This document shows positions 25,316-33,983 of a DNA stretch of 64,000 nt, piece after piece. Both the position numbers and the translations under genes were made by a program. Under the pieces are notes generated by a model. The model ran no database searches. It was not told the origin of the DNA and saw nothing but the letters and a program-made list of their open reading frames with translations. The DNA is from Rhodobium orientis (GTDB lineage: Bacteria; Pseudomonadota; Alphaproteobacteria; Rhizobiales; Rhodobiaceae). The stretch covers positions 1 through 64,000 of the forward strand of contig NZ_NPEV01000023.1 of assembly GCF_003258835.1 (NCBI RefSeq), read 5' to 3'. How positions within the stretch are numbered: the stretch's first letter is position 1; the number at the start of each line of letters is the position of its first letter.

Positions 25316-25732
25316 TCACTCCGGTCTAAACGGAATGATCGGACCGCTATCGCCGACGTCGAGCGCAATCATTTCCGTGCGGAAAGTTCGCTCGAATACC
25401 GCCCGAAAGATCGCTTCGTTTTGCGTGTAGACGCACATGTCGATCGCCCTGCGGCCAAACTTATCCTCCAATTCGATCCTGGTGACAGGGTGTTTGGCAA
25501 TCCGTTCGACGATGGTCGCGTTTTGCCGAAAGATGGCAATATGAAGCGCCGTCAGGCCGGCAAACGGGTCTTGCAGGTTAATTTGATCGGGATCGCTTTC
25601 GATGATGTCCGACGCCTGCGTCGTTCGGTCGTAGTAGACGGCGGAGATCAGGGATAGCTTGGCCGTGCGTTCACCGCTGTCGGAGAAAATGGATCGCCGG
25701 ATCGGGGAAACCGGACGAGGCGCGAGGCTCAC
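25316..25732 (-). CDS. Ankyrin-repeat-like small protein
   Basis: A 138-residue protein with an ankyrin-type pattern in the middle (NLQDPFAGLTALHIAIFRQN, then the repeat continuing to DKFGRRAIDMCVYTQNEAIF). These give about two to three repeats for protein binding. It has no signal or membrane segment. Its ATG overlaps the stop of the upstream 358-residue gene by 4 bp (ATGA), so the two proteins are made together and may form a complex. Role unknown. Confidence 0.75.
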   Translation of the reverse strand: MSLAPRPVSPIRRSIFSDSGERTAKLSLISAVYYDRTTQASDIIESDPDQINLQDPFAGLTALHIAIFRQNATIVERIAKHPVTRIELEDKFGRRAIDMCVYTQNEAIFRAVFERTFRTEMIALDVGDSGPIIPFRPE

Positions 25733-26805
25733 AGCATTTCTCCGATGACGAGAGGGTTGTCGATCAGCCTGTCGAGTTGTGGATCGATGTTCAGATCGGG
25801 TTTGATGAAGTGCACGTGGGGATCACGCAGGAAATTTCGCGGCTTTCGATGGTAGACCTGCTCGGTGCCGTAGACGAGATCGACGCGGTTTTTCGTCCAG
25901 GGGAGCGGCGAGACATTGATCTGGCTGGTCCCGCGCAAGAACACATCGGAAGCGATCTGCTCGGCAAATTCCGTCCGCATTTGGTCGAGGTGTTCACCAC
26001 TCAGGCTTTTCCATTCATCGCGCAGATAGCGAATGCCGACATCGGCGTAGATTTCGATTCCATTGATGTTCGCGACGTTATAGGCGGCCTTGTCCTTGAT
26101 GATGATCGAGTGAAGTTTCGGCACGCGGGTGAGGCACTCGCGCAAGAAGACGTGGATGGTGTTGGACGAGGCAATGCCGACGCCCTCATAAAAACTCTTG
26201 ATGTCGAGGGTTTCGAATTCAGGTGGGAACAGCGCACCCATTGGCACTTCCGCAGCGTGGTAGTAGTGCGCGTCCGTGCGTTTCAGGATCAGAAAGCTAC
26301 GCTGGGCGATATAGCGCTTGATCTCGTTTCCGCGATTTTTTCGCCATTGCTCCGGTACGATGAGTTTGCCTTCCAGCTCCTCGCGCACGCGGTTGGACGG
26401 CAAATAGCTATGGGCATCATTTTCGGGAGCGCACAAATAGACCCCTTCGAACTCGCCAAGGAGTGACTCGTCCCATTCCTCCAGATCGGCCATGCTGAAC
26501 AGGTGGAAATAGTAGTCCCGCGCCGAAACGCCGACTTCGGAGAAGATCGCCTCCGGCTTTAGCGACAATCGGAACTCGGGATCGTGTGTTTCGAGCCAGC
26601 CGACCAGAACATCCAGTAGGACGTCGCCAAGTTCTCCGTCCCGCAAGCGATTGAGATTGTTCCGGGCAAAATCCGCGCCGCGATAGTCTGATATGGCATT
26701 AGCCATCGCCGACCAGGTTTCGTATTTTGGCAGCAGGTCCAGAACGCGATGCAGGATGCGACGGTAGGCGTAGCTGTCGTACTTGGAGTCCTTTGGTCGC
26801 GCCAT
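25729..26805 (-). CDS. Hypothetical protein coupled to an ankyrin-like partner
   Basis: A 358-residue cytoplasmic protein I do not recognise. The N-terminal 80 residues are basic and helical (YAYRRILHRVLDLLPKYETW, then FARNNLNRLRDG) and could bind DNA. The remainder is mixed alpha/beta with no obvious catalytic motif. The start at 26805 lies directly behind a TGTAAC-N6-GTTACA palindrome, so expression is likely repressed at this site, perhaps by the protein itself. Its end overlaps the ankyrin-like gene. Position next to parDE suggests another maintenance or defence module. Confidence 0.65.
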   Translation of the reverse strand: MARPKDSKYDSYAYRRILHRVLDLLPKYETWSAMANAISDYRGADFARNNLNRLRDGELGDVLLDVLVGWLETHDPEFRLSLKPEAIFSEVGVSARDYYFHLFSMADLEEWDESLLGEFEGVYLCAPENDAHSYLPSNRVREELEGKLIVPEQWRKNRGNEIKRYIAQRSFLILKRTDAHYYHAAEVPMGALFPPEFETLDIKSFYEGVGIASSNTIHVFLRECLTRVPKLHSIIIKDKAAYNVANINGIEIYADVGIRYLRDEWKSLSGEHLDQMRTEFAEQIASDVFLRGTSQINVSPLPWTKNRVDLVYGTEQVYHRKPRNFLRDPHVHFIKPDLNIDPQLDRLIDNPLVIGEML

Positions 26806-26808
26806 TCT

Positions 26809-26826
26809 TGTAACACCGCCGTTACA
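26809..26826. promoter_or_regulatory. Palindromic operator between divergent genes
   Basis: TGTAAC-ACCGCC-GTTACA, perfect 6-bp arms, lies three bases before the ATG of the 358-residue gene and about 55 bp before the SprT-like gene. A bound dimer would block translation initiation or transcription of the leftward gene and might also affect the rightward one. Confidence 0.6.
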
Positions 26827-26882
26827 GACTTCCCCAAACGCAAATGATCTTTTCGCCGAGACTGATTTCGGTGGAAGCGATC

Positions 26883-27710
26883 ATGAACGCGAAAGTAGAA
26901 AATCCAAACTCGCAGATTCCCGCGCGGCCAGGCAAGGAGCGGCGTTTCAATTCCGATACCGGACTGAAACTGATCGTACGATCCAATTCGCGGGGCAGCG
27001 AGGAAGCAACGAACCGCCACCTACCGCCGACGCTGGAGGCGAGCGCGGAAGTCTACTACGCCTTCAGTTATTTCAATGACGCGCTGTTCGGCGGCAAGCT
27101 TCCCGACGTTCTGATCAGCTACACGCGCCAAAAGAACGTCCTCGGACATTTTTTTCCCAAACGCTTCGAGCGCTCGGACGGAACGCTCTGCCACGAGGTG
27201 GCGCTGAACCCGCTTTTCCTTGGGCTCCGCCCGCTCCGGGATTCGCTTTCGACCCTCGTTCACGAGCAATACCATGTCTGGCGGCATGACTTCGGTCCGC
27301 TGAACCGACGCGGCGGGCGCGGTTCCAACGGCTACCACGACCAGGTCTGGGCCGAGAAGATGGAGAGCATCGGCCTTTCCCCATCGGACACCGGGCTGCC
27401 GGGTGGCAAGAAGACCGGTCACCGGATGAGCCACGTCATCATCGACGGCAGCCCGTTCGACATCGCCTGGCGCGCGCTCCTCGACACCGGCTTTCAGATC
27501 AACTGGCACGACCGGGTGAACCTCACCGGCCTCCACGCGGGTGGTGACGATGATGGCGACCAGCCGGACCCCCAGAAGAAAGACCGCATCAAGTTCAGCT
27601 GCCCCGAATGCGGATTGAACGCCTGGGCGAAGCCCTCGGCGCTCCTCGAATGCGCCGACTGCGAGCGGCTGATGCTGGCCGCTGGAAGCAGTCTCCCCGT
27701 TGCCCGATAA
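26883..27710 (+). CDS. SprT-like zinc metalloprotease
   Basis: A 275-residue SprT-family protein. The protease core includes YYAFSYFNDALFGGKLPD and the zinc motif HEQYHVWRHDFG (HExxH). A C-terminal zinc ribbon (CPECG and CADC) is typical of the family. The ATG at 26883 is preceded by GGTGGAAG; an ATG 39 bases upstream has no such signal. SprT/Spartan proteins act on DNA-protein crosslinks. Element-borne copies are common near conjugation genes, where they could remove relaxase-DNA adducts; that role is inferred. Confidence 0.88.
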   Translation: MNAKVENPNSQIPARPGKERRFNSDTGLKLIVRSNSRGSEEATNRHLPPTLEASAEVYYAFSYFNDALFGGKLPDVLISYTRQKNVLGHFFPKRFERSDGTLCHEVALNPLFLGLRPLRDSLSTLVHEQYHVWRHDFGPLNRRGGRGSNGYHDQVWAEKMESIGLSPSDTGLPGGKKTGHRMSHVIIDGSPFDIAWRALLDTGFQINWHDRVNLTGLHAGGDDDGDQPDPQKKDRIKFSCPECGLNAWAKPSALLECADCERLMLAAGSSLPVAR

Positions 27711-27731
27711 GCCGACCGGAAAGGACAGACC

Positions 27732-28973
27732 ATGGCTGCAAAATCCGACACGCCCGATAAACCGATCCGCCTGCCGAAGCGCAAGAAGCAGCCCTTCGTC
27801 AAGGTGACGCTGTTGGCGCTTGCCGCCTCGTCGGGCGGGATGCTGATGATGGCGGTTCCGAACCTCATCAGCGGAACGGGGATCGTTGCCTTTTCGAAGG
27901 CGGCGCTGCTTGCGGCAAGCGCGACGGCGGTCGCCTATGGCATCAACCGGATGGCCGTGGAACGCGGCGCACCGCTTGCGACCATCGGCTATGTCAGTGC
28001 GGGCATCGTCAGTGTCGGGTCCATCCTGGTGGTCGGTGGCGGCCTCTTTGCCGGAACCTATGCGGGGCTCACCTTCAAGGATGTCGCCGAACTACAGCTT
28101 CAGGAATATGGCACGGAGCTTTCCCACTATGTGGGCAACCGCTCGCGCGCGGCCCAGCAGGCCGGACGGGTCGCGCCGGCCGTTCGCGCCGTCGCCCAAG
28201 ACCTGGATCAGAAACGGGCCTGCGAGTTGCGCTCGTCCTGTGTGTCGGGGCGCGGCAATGGTGGCCGCGGTCCGGTGGCGCGGGCCCTTGAAGACAAGGC
28301 CGGTCGCGCATCGGCGATCGTCCATCAGTTGGATGCCGGCGAAAAGGCCCGCCGGGATGCGCTCGCAGAACTGAACCGGCTGCTTGGCGCCTATCAGGAT
28401 GTGATCGGCGATAGCGGTAGGGAAATCTGGGACCGCCGCACCGCTCTGCAGAAGATCGATGCGGAGATTCAGCAGGCCGCCACCGAACTCGATGAGGCGG
28501 TTCCGGTCGCCCTGATCACCGCCTACGGCAAAGAACTTCAGCTGGGGACGGAGATCGCAGGTCGTCCGGTCGTCACAAGGCGACTCAACGCCATCCTCGA
28601 CAAGCATGGTCAGAGCCTTAAGGCGGTCGCGTCAACGGTCAAGCGCAGCAGTAATGAGCCGCCGAGCTTTCCAAGGCGCACCGGCGTCTCGGACACCTTC
28701 CGCTATCTCGGCCATTTTGCGCCGATCGCGGCGATTACCGCCGTCGCGGAACTGGTCTTTCCGCTCGCGCTCTGGCTCTACACGCTGCTCGCGCTTCTGT
28801 GGGCCCGGTACAAGATCGCCCCGCCCGAGCCGGCGGCCCCCGCCGAAGACGACGATAGCGCTCTCTTTGACGACGGCCTGATCCGCAACCGCGACGACGG
28901 CGACAATGTCACGCCGCTCGCGCCACCCCGTCGGCGGTCGCGCAGCCGCCGCGACAATCAGCACCGCCGCTAG
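27732..28973 (+). CDS. Membrane protein of the conjugation operon, unknown family
   Basis: A 413-residue protein. Three hydrophobic segments lie in the first 115 residues, followed by a long soluble helical part (about 120-325). Another one or two membrane segments (about 335-370) precede an Arg-rich tail. The first gene of a coupled series leading to the VirD4-like gene, so it may be part of the transfer apparatus or mating-pair envelope. I know no named family. Confidence 0.7.
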   Translation: MAAKSDTPDKPIRLPKRKKQPFVKVTLLALAASSGGMLMMAVPNLISGTGIVAFSKAALLAASATAVAYGINRMAVERGAPLATIGYVSAGIVSVGSILVVGGGLFAGTYAGLTFKDVAELQLQEYGTELSHYVGNRSRAAQQAGRVAPAVRAVAQDLDQKRACELRSSCVSGRGNGGRGPVARALEDKAGRASAIVHQLDAGEKARRDALAELNRLLGAYQDVIGDSGREIWDRRTALQKIDAEIQQAATELDEAVPVALITAYGKELQLGTEIAGRPVVTRRLNAILDKHGQSLKAVASTVKRSSNEPPSFPRRTGVSDTFRYLGHFAPIAAITAVAELVFPLALWLYTLLALLWARYKIAPPEPAAPAEDDDSALFDDGLIRNRDDGDNVTPLAPPRRRSRSRRDNQHRR

Positions 28974-28987
28974 GGGAGGAGACCAAA

Positions 28988-29524
28988 ATGTTCCAGGACA
29001 CGGGCGGTTTGCCGATTGCCGGCGGGGCATTGATGGCGATGGTGCTCTATGGAGGCGTGAGCCTCTTCGTCACCGGGCCGGTGATTGCTGAGCGGACTAT
29101 CGAGAAGTCCAACTGGGCGGCGCGGTGTGATGGCTTCATCCGGGCCGAGATCAAGGCGGACGAGCCGGAGGCGCCGCACATCCCGAAACTCGGTTGCAAC
29201 GCCATCTTCGGCCTCTATGGCCGGGCGGGGCAAGAGTATTGCCGCGTGCACGGGCATCACTTCGACAACAACATCCTGACGCAGACGCTGGAGGCGGCGC
29301 AGAAGGCCAAGCGGGCGGCCCGCAAGAAGCGCATGGACTACGCGGCCGCGCACGCGGGATCGCGTTGCGACTGCGCGGTAACGATGACGCTGGAAAAGCG
29401 CCGCACCGACTTCGCGCTCTACGCCGGAACACTCCGGCTTGTCGTTCCCCGGTCGGTGAAGGCGCTGCAGAGCGAGCTCAAATCCGCGCTCAACTCTCCT
29501 GAGTGCGCCGCGAAGGGGAGCTAA
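28988..29524 (+). CDS. Membrane-anchored hypothetical protein
   Basis: A 178-residue protein with one N-terminal membrane segment (ALMAMVLYGGVSLFVTGPVI). The soluble part has several Cys (ARCDGF, KLGCNAIF, EYCRVH, SRCDCAV, SPECA), suggesting disulfides in the periplasm. GGGGAGGAG precedes its start, 14 bp after the previous gene. Family unknown. Confidence 0.68.
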   Translation: MFQDTGGLPIAGGALMAMVLYGGVSLFVTGPVIAERTIEKSNWAARCDGFIRAEIKADEPEAPHIPKLGCNAIFGLYGRAGQEYCRVHGHHFDNNILTQTLEAAQKAKRAARKKRMDYAAAHAGSRCDCAVTMTLEKRRTDFALYAGTLRLVVPRSVKALQSELKSALNSPECAAKGS

Positions 29525-29528
29525 GACG

Positions 29529-29906
29529 ATGATCTTCGGCTTTGTCGACGTGGATGCGGAGAATGCGAGCGTCAACACACACCGGGACTCCTATCTCCTG
29601 GAAACCCTGACGGTGGTTTCGGTGCGGCGCCCGTTCCTGGCGGGTGGGCTCCTGTTCGGCGGCGGCTTCATGGGCTTTGCCGGCGTCTTCGGCGACCTGC
29701 TTCATACCGGAGAGATCGCGACGGTCTTTGGCTGCGCGGCACTGGCGCTCGCCGCCGGGTGGCAGACGGGACAGTTGAAGCTCCTGTCACGCGATTTGCG
29801 TGGCTCGGAACTCTCTGGCGTGGTCTGGGGCCGCTACGCCGATCTCAACCGCGTGCGCGGCGAAATCGTCCGTGCCATCGGCGTACATCGGAGGGCCGCG
29901 TCATGA
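29529..29906 (+). CDS. Small inner-membrane protein
   Basis: A 125-residue protein with two hydrophobic segments (about 37-56 and 63-80) and basic loops. It starts 4 bp after the previous gene and its TGA overlaps the next ATG (ATGA). It belongs to the coupled membrane-protein series upstream of the T4CP gene. Function unknown. Confidence 0.68.
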   Translation: MIFGFVDVDAENASVNTHRDSYLLETLTVVSVRRPFLAGGLLFGGGFMGFAGVFGDLLHTGEIATVFGCAALALAAGWQTGQLKLLSRDLRGSELSGVVWGRYADLNRVRGEIVRAIGVHRRAAS

Positions 29907-30259
29907 TCCGGTCCCGCCCCACAAGAGTCCCCGAGCCCACTGCAAAGCCGGCCTCGGCGGCGTTTCGCCGGCAGGTCGGGGCGATCGTTAGGATCAACGT
30001 CAAGTTCCTCGGCGCTTTCCTCTTCGGCTTCATCGCCTGGGTCATGTGGCCGGAGGACGGGTACACGTGGTGGCAGTTCCGGCTGTTCAGCGTCATCACG
30101 GGGTTTGGCGCGTTCCTCACCCTGATCGATGCGATCAAGGCGGCATTGAATCTGCAAGAACGCGAAGGCGTGCTGACCGAACTCGACCGTATCGGCGGTA
30201 AGCCGAAAGGCTCTGCGCTTGCCGATGACGACGCCCAAAGACGGGCGGGGATGCGCTGA
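29903..30259 (+). CDS. Small membrane protein preceding the coupling protein
   Basis: A 118-residue protein with two membrane segments (about 32-48 and 60-80). It overlaps the previous gene by 4 bp and shares one base with the ATG of the coupling-protein gene (TGATG). The VirD4-like protein after it has no obvious transmembrane anchor of its own. This small protein could supply one, as a separated TraG/VirD4 membrane part; that is inference. Confidence 0.68.
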   Translation: MIRSRPTRVPEPTAKPASAAFRRQVGAIVRINVKFLGAFLFGFIAWVMWPEDGYTWWQFRLFSVITGFGAFLTLIDAIKAALNLQEREGVLTELDRIGGKPKGSALADDDAQRRAGMR

Positions 30260-31668
30260 TGGCCCAGATCGTCCGCCGCATCATCGGGCTGAGCCATGAC
30301 AGCCAGCCGATCTACGCCCCGAAGCACGCGCACTCACTGCTTCTGTCCGCCGCCGGCGGGGGCAAGACCACCTGCGGGGCCGTGCCGTGGCTGCAGTCGC
30401 TGATCGCCGATCATGCCCGCGCCATCGTGATCGCGGATTCCAAGGAAGGCGAGATCGCCGCACAGTGTGCGGGGATGTGCGTCAAACATGGCCGCAAAGT
30501 CGCGATTGTCGACGATTTCGGGGTGCTCGGGCTCGACAATCCGCACCGTATCTCGCTCAACCGCTTTGGCGCCGTCATTGCCTCCCACGTCAAGGAAAAC
30601 GGCGAGCTGATTTTCTCCACCGAGAACGCGACGCAGGCCCTCATCGAGGAGCCGCCACGGGACCAGAGAAACGCCTATTGGAGGGACTGTCCCCGCAGCC
30701 TGATCGAGTTCGCGCTCTCTACGCTGCTCGTGCGCAACCCGCGGCTTGCGACGCCCGGCGGCGTCTGGTCGCTGCTCTCCGACCCAGAGATGCTTCTCGC
30801 CATGGCCAGGATCGAGGCCGAGGAAGGCGACGAAGCGCTACAGGCGCTCGCCCGTGACGTCATCGGCATGGGCGCGAACGAAGAGCACTTCCCCCAGCAC
30901 AGGACCGCCGCCCTCAAATCCGTCCGCATCTATGGTGCGGGAAGCGCGCTCCACACGGTCGGCGTTGCGGCAACCCATTCCCATGAACGGCTGCTGCGCG
31001 AGAAGTTCGTCATTTTCCTCGCCGGTCCCGTTCGCCACATGGAGCGGCTTGGTGCCGACTACGCCCTGCAACTGCAATCCTTCGTGGAGGTGGTGCTGTC
31101 GGGCAATGCCCCTCCGGTGAGCTTCATCCTCGACGAGTTCACCAACGCGCCCTTGAAGGCGCTCATCTCGCAACTGACCACCATGCGCGGCTATGGCGGC
31201 ACCTGCCATCTGATTGCCCAGTCGCGCTCCGAGATCGAACGCAAATACGGCGACAAGGAAACCGCCACCATCGACGAGAACGCCGTCATCAAGCAGTGGT
31301 TCGGTTTCTCCTCGATCAAGGAAGCGGAACACGTCTCCCGCGCCATGGGCGAAGCGCTCGCCGTCTCCCGGTCGATCGGGGTGAATTCCGACCGGGATGC
31401 GTTCTCCGGCACCATCAATATCTCGAAGGAGCGCCTGTTCACGCCCGACGAACTGATGCGCCTGCCAACCGACGAGCAGATCATCCACGTCAAGGATGTC
31501 GGCTGGATACACGCCAAAAAGATCGGCCAGCACCAGATCGCGCCCTACTGCTTCGATCTCCAGCGGAACCCGCTCGAAGGCGGCATTTTGCCGGCCGACC
31601 CGAAGATCACGCTCGATCCGACGCCTCAGAACACCGACCCGGAAGACGATGGGGGAGACATGTCATGA
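30259..31668 (+). CDS. VirD4/TraG-type coupling protein ATPase
   Basis: A 469-residue coupling-protein ATPase. Walker A is SAAGGGKTT (about 30-38) and the Walker B-like segment is VSFILDEFTNAPL. TGIRC-like signature parts and SQSRSEIERKYG-like motif surroundings (HLIAQSRSEIERKYG) are those of TraG/VirD4. It lacks the usual N-terminal membrane helices, starting almost directly with the ATPase. Coupling proteins hand the relaxase-DNA complex to the secretion channel. No VirB channel genes are in this window, so the element may borrow a channel or carry it to the left. Confidence 0.88.
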   Translation: MAQIVRRIIGLSHDSQPIYAPKHAHSLLLSAAGGGKTTCGAVPWLQSLIADHARAIVIADSKEGEIAAQCAGMCVKHGRKVAIVDDFGVLGLDNPHRISLNRFGAVIASHVKENGELIFSTENATQALIEEPPRDQRNAYWRDCPRSLIEFALSTLLVRNPRLATPGGVWSLLSDPEMLLAMARIEAEEGDEALQALARDVIGMGANEEHFPQHRTAALKSVRIYGAGSALHTVGVAATHSHERLLREKFVIFLAGPVRHMERLGADYALQLQSFVEVVLSGNAPPVSFILDEFTNAPLKALISQLTTMRGYGGTCHLIAQSRSEIERKYGDKETATIDENAVIKQWFGFSSIKEAEHVSRAMGEALAVSRSIGVNSDRDAFSGTINISKERLFTPDELMRLPTDEQIIHVKDVGWIHAKKIGQHQIAPYCFDLQRNPLEGGILPADPKITLDPTPQNTDPEDDGGDMS

Positions 31669-31934
31669 AGACTACGCGCCTGAGCGGTCCTTCGTTCTTC
31701 CTCTGGATCGTCGTGCCGATCCTGATGATTGGCATCTACCAACTCTACGGCCTGCCACATGTCATCTGGTCCTACGAGTGGCGTCCGACCGGACCGAACA
31801 GCTACGCGGACTTCTCAAAACGCCACTACACGCGATGCACCTATCTCGGCCCTTACGGTGCGATCACCGAATATCCGACTGACGGCACATGCGACTGGCT
31901 CCGCTTCGCCCACAAAGCGGAGGGAAAGCGATGA
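31665..31934 (+). CDS. Small membrane-anchored protein
   Basis: An 89-residue protein with one membrane segment (FFLWIVVPILMIGIYQLYG) and a short periplasmic tail with two Cys (RCTYLG, GTCDWL). Overlaps the coupling-protein gene by 4 bp (ATGA). Unknown family; part of the same operon. Confidence 0.68.
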   Translation: MKTTRLSGPSFFLWIVVPILMIGIYQLYGLPHVIWSYEWRPTGPNSYADFSKRHYTRCTYLGPYGAITEYPTDGTCDWLRFAHKAEGKR

Positions 31935-31951
31935 GCGCTCAAGTCGTCCGC

Positions 31952-32239
31952 TCAGTGCATCGAGAGCGGCGCGACGTAATCGCGCGGCGGCAGGTTCTGC
32001 TGATCGATGACCTGCATGCGCACCATGCCCTTCAATACGCGCAGCACCGTCGCTTCGTCGACCGAACCACTCGATATCTGCTGGTCGCAGCTTTCTTTCG
32101 ATTGCAGACGCAGATCGAAGGTCGAGACCTCACGCCAGAATTCCTCATAGCCCAGCGGTTCGAGCCAATCGCGCACATCCTGTTGATCTTCAAAATAACA
32201 CATCTGGAAAGTCTGCCGGATTTGCCGCTCGACATGCAA
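31952..32239 (-). CDS. Small hypothetical protein, antisense within the transfer operon
   Basis: On the minus strand a 95-residue frame reads like a genuine acidic, aromatic-rich protein (CYFEDQQDVRDWLEPLGYEE, then FWREVSTFDLRLQSKE). The start is uncertain: TTG at 32239 or ATG at 32203. A competing plus-strand frame (31931-32275) has a better GGAGGG start signal and neat overlaps with both neighbours, but its translation is His/Arg/Leu-rich like an antisense shadow. I favour the minus frame slightly. Confidence 0.45.
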   Translation of the reverse strand: MHVERQIRQTFQMCYFEDQQDVRDWLEPLGYEEFWREVSTFDLRLQSKESCDQQISSGSVDEATVLRVLKGMVRMQVIDQQNLPPRDYVAPLSMH

Positions 32240-32265
32240 ATTGCACCGGCAAAGCGAGGCTCACC

Positions 32266-32745
32266 ATGGCTTTGACGCTGAGCGAGGAATTGCGCCGCAC
32301 CTTCGACCGGGTGGCCTTACGCCATGAGGCGCACGGCATCCAGTCGCCTCATCAATGGCGGCGCGCCGATGACCTCATGCAGCGTTGCGACAAGGCAGTC
32401 GCGAGGGAAGAACATCTGTTCCGGACCAACTATGCGACCCGTGTCGAGGTCGCCCGGCGCCGGATCATCAACGAGGCCGGCGCACCCAAGAGAACCCTGC
32501 GGCACCCTTGGGCCATCCATGACCGCTTCTCACCGGCCGATACGCTTCGGCAGGCCGAACGGGAAGTCAGGGCCGCCCATCACGCCCGGCTCGACAAAAT
32601 CCGTGACTTCGAGGCCCGCGAGCTCGGCAAGATCGTCAAGCAGTCGATGCGCGAAAACAATCTTCGCGGTGACCTGCGTCTCGCCTTCCGGCGTTCAACG
32701 AACCGCCGCTCCGGCAAAGACCGACGCAAAGGTCCGGCGCGATGA
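32266..32745 (+). CDS. Hypothetical helical basic protein
   Basis: A 159-residue, very basic, all-helical protein (TFDRVALRHEAHGIQSPHQW, then RTNYATRVEVARRRIINEAG) with an Arg/Lys-rich tail suggesting nucleic-acid binding. It has no membrane segment. It lies in the element operon downstream of the coupling protein. Unknown family. Confidence 0.6.
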   Translation: MALTLSEELRRTFDRVALRHEAHGIQSPHQWRRADDLMQRCDKAVAREEHLFRTNYATRVEVARRRIINEAGAPKRTLRHPWAIHDRFSPADTLRQAEREVRAAHHARLDKIRDFEARELGKIVKQSMRENNLRGDLRLAFRRSTNRRSGKDRRKGPAR

Positions 32746-32785
32746 CCCAAGCTTACGGAAAATAAAACGCAACAATCTTGCGCCG

Positions 32786-32814
32786 GTTTTGCTTGGCAAT
32801 ACTAGGAATATAAT
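32786..32814 (+). promoter_or_regulatory. Probable promoter for the 32,863-36,028 gene group
   Basis: A perfect TATAAT (32809-32814) lies in an AT-rich gap 49 bp before the GTG start. The -35 is weak (GTTTTG at 17 bp spacing). Confidence 0.4.
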
Positions 32815-32862
32815 CATACTATGTTCGCTAAATGTTCTCAAACAACGAAAGGAGAGAGAACC

Positions 32863-33549
32863 GTGAATTACTTCTATGATCCGAAAGAAAACGAACGCGT
32901 GGCAAGCGCCCGCGAGAGCTTCTCAGGCCGCTTGCTGACCGACCGCCAGTTCGACGAGGCGATGGCGATCACCGGCATCATCGAGCGGGAAATCGTCAAG
33001 TCGGGCGCCTTCAAGGATAAGCTCGGCGACTATTCCTATGCCTTTGCCCGCTCCGAACGGTTCGATACGGCCAAGGCCGAGACGGTCCTGCGCGATCTGT
33101 TCAAGGAGCGCACCGGGCAGAGCATGAACGACATGCGCAAGGAGTTCGCCGAGCGCGCGGAAAAGCTCACCGACGAGCAAAGGCAGGGTGCGTACCAATA
33201 CGCCGTCGATATCGGCGTCATGGTGGAGAACGGCGACAAGCTGAGCTTCAACCGCGCCTTTGCCCATCAGTCCCAGACCCTCGGCCAGGAACTCAGCATC
33301 ACCGATGCTTACGCCAAGTCGCTGATGATCGAGGAGTTCCGTGCCGTGGAAAACGCCGAACTCTTCGAGTGGGGCAAGGAACTCGACGAGCGCTTCTACC
33401 GCCCGCAGATCGAGGCGGAAAAGGCCGAACGGGAGGCCCAGCGCAGTCAGGAGAAATCTCGCAGCCGTTCGTCCGACCGAGGTGGGACGGAAACGCGGAG
33501 CACTGCCCGCACATCTTCCCGCCCGCGTGGTCCGGAGATGCGCCGATGA
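32863..33549 (+). CDS. Hypothetical coiled-coil protein of the element
   Basis: A 228-residue protein. Start chosen as GTG at 32863 because AAAGGAGA precedes it; an in-frame ATG at 32821 has no such signal. Mainly helical, charged (LLTDRQFDEAMAITGIIERE, then RKEFAERAEKLTDEQRQGAY), with an Arg/Ser-rich disordered tail. The pattern recalls cytoplasmic accessory proteins of conjugative elements, but I cannot name it. Its stop overlaps the next ATG. Confidence 0.7.
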   Translation: MNYFYDPKENERVASARESFSGRLLTDRQFDEAMAITGIIEREIVKSGAFKDKLGDYSYAFARSERFDTAKAETVLRDLFKERTGQSMNDMRKEFAERAEKLTDEQRQGAYQYAVDIGVMVENGDKLSFNRAFAHQSQTLGQELSITDAYAKSLMIEEFRAVENAELFEWGKELDERFYRPQIEAEKAEREAQRSQEKSRSRSSDRGGTETRSTARTSSRPRGPEMRR

Positions 33550-33983
33550 GTACCTTCAGCCTCGGATACAAGATCAGACGGGCCGAGCTTTGCTACACCG
33601 ACGATTTGATGGTGCAGGAGCTTGATCTCGACTGGTTTTGTATCCCGGTCGATCTGGCTGACAACCTTGCCCTTGCCTACAAACGCTATCTCGCGGCGTG
33701 CGGCCTATTCAATGAGGTTCTTCCCGATAGTCGCGACGACATCCGTGCAAGGAGCGATCGGGATCACATCGAGTTTCTGCATGAGCGCGATGGCATTTCG
33801 TTCAAGATCGGTCGCTTTGAATTGGGACCGGCCCTCAAGTTCTTGCATCTCGAAACCGGCTTTCCGCACGACGTGTGCGCCCGCTGGTGCATGATGATGG
33901 AGTTCATCATCTGGCAGGACGAGGAAAGCAAGCGAAAGAAACGGCTGGAGTGGGAGGCGGAAACGGAGGATGCCGATGCGTAG
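33546..33983 (+). CDS. Hypothetical protein of the element
   Basis: A 145-residue acidic soluble protein (LGYKIRRAELCYTDDLMVQE, then FCIPVDLADNLALAYKRYLA). No domain I recognise. Overlaps the preceding gene by 4 bp (ATGA) and the following by 8 bp, so translation is coupled along the group. Confidence 0.66.
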   Translation: MSTFSLGYKIRRAELCYTDDLMVQELDLDWFCIPVDLADNLALAYKRYLAACGLFNEVLPDSRDDIRARSDRDHIEFLHERDGISFKIGRFELGPALKFLHLETGFPHDVCARWCMMMEFIIWQDEESKRKKRLEWEAETEDADA

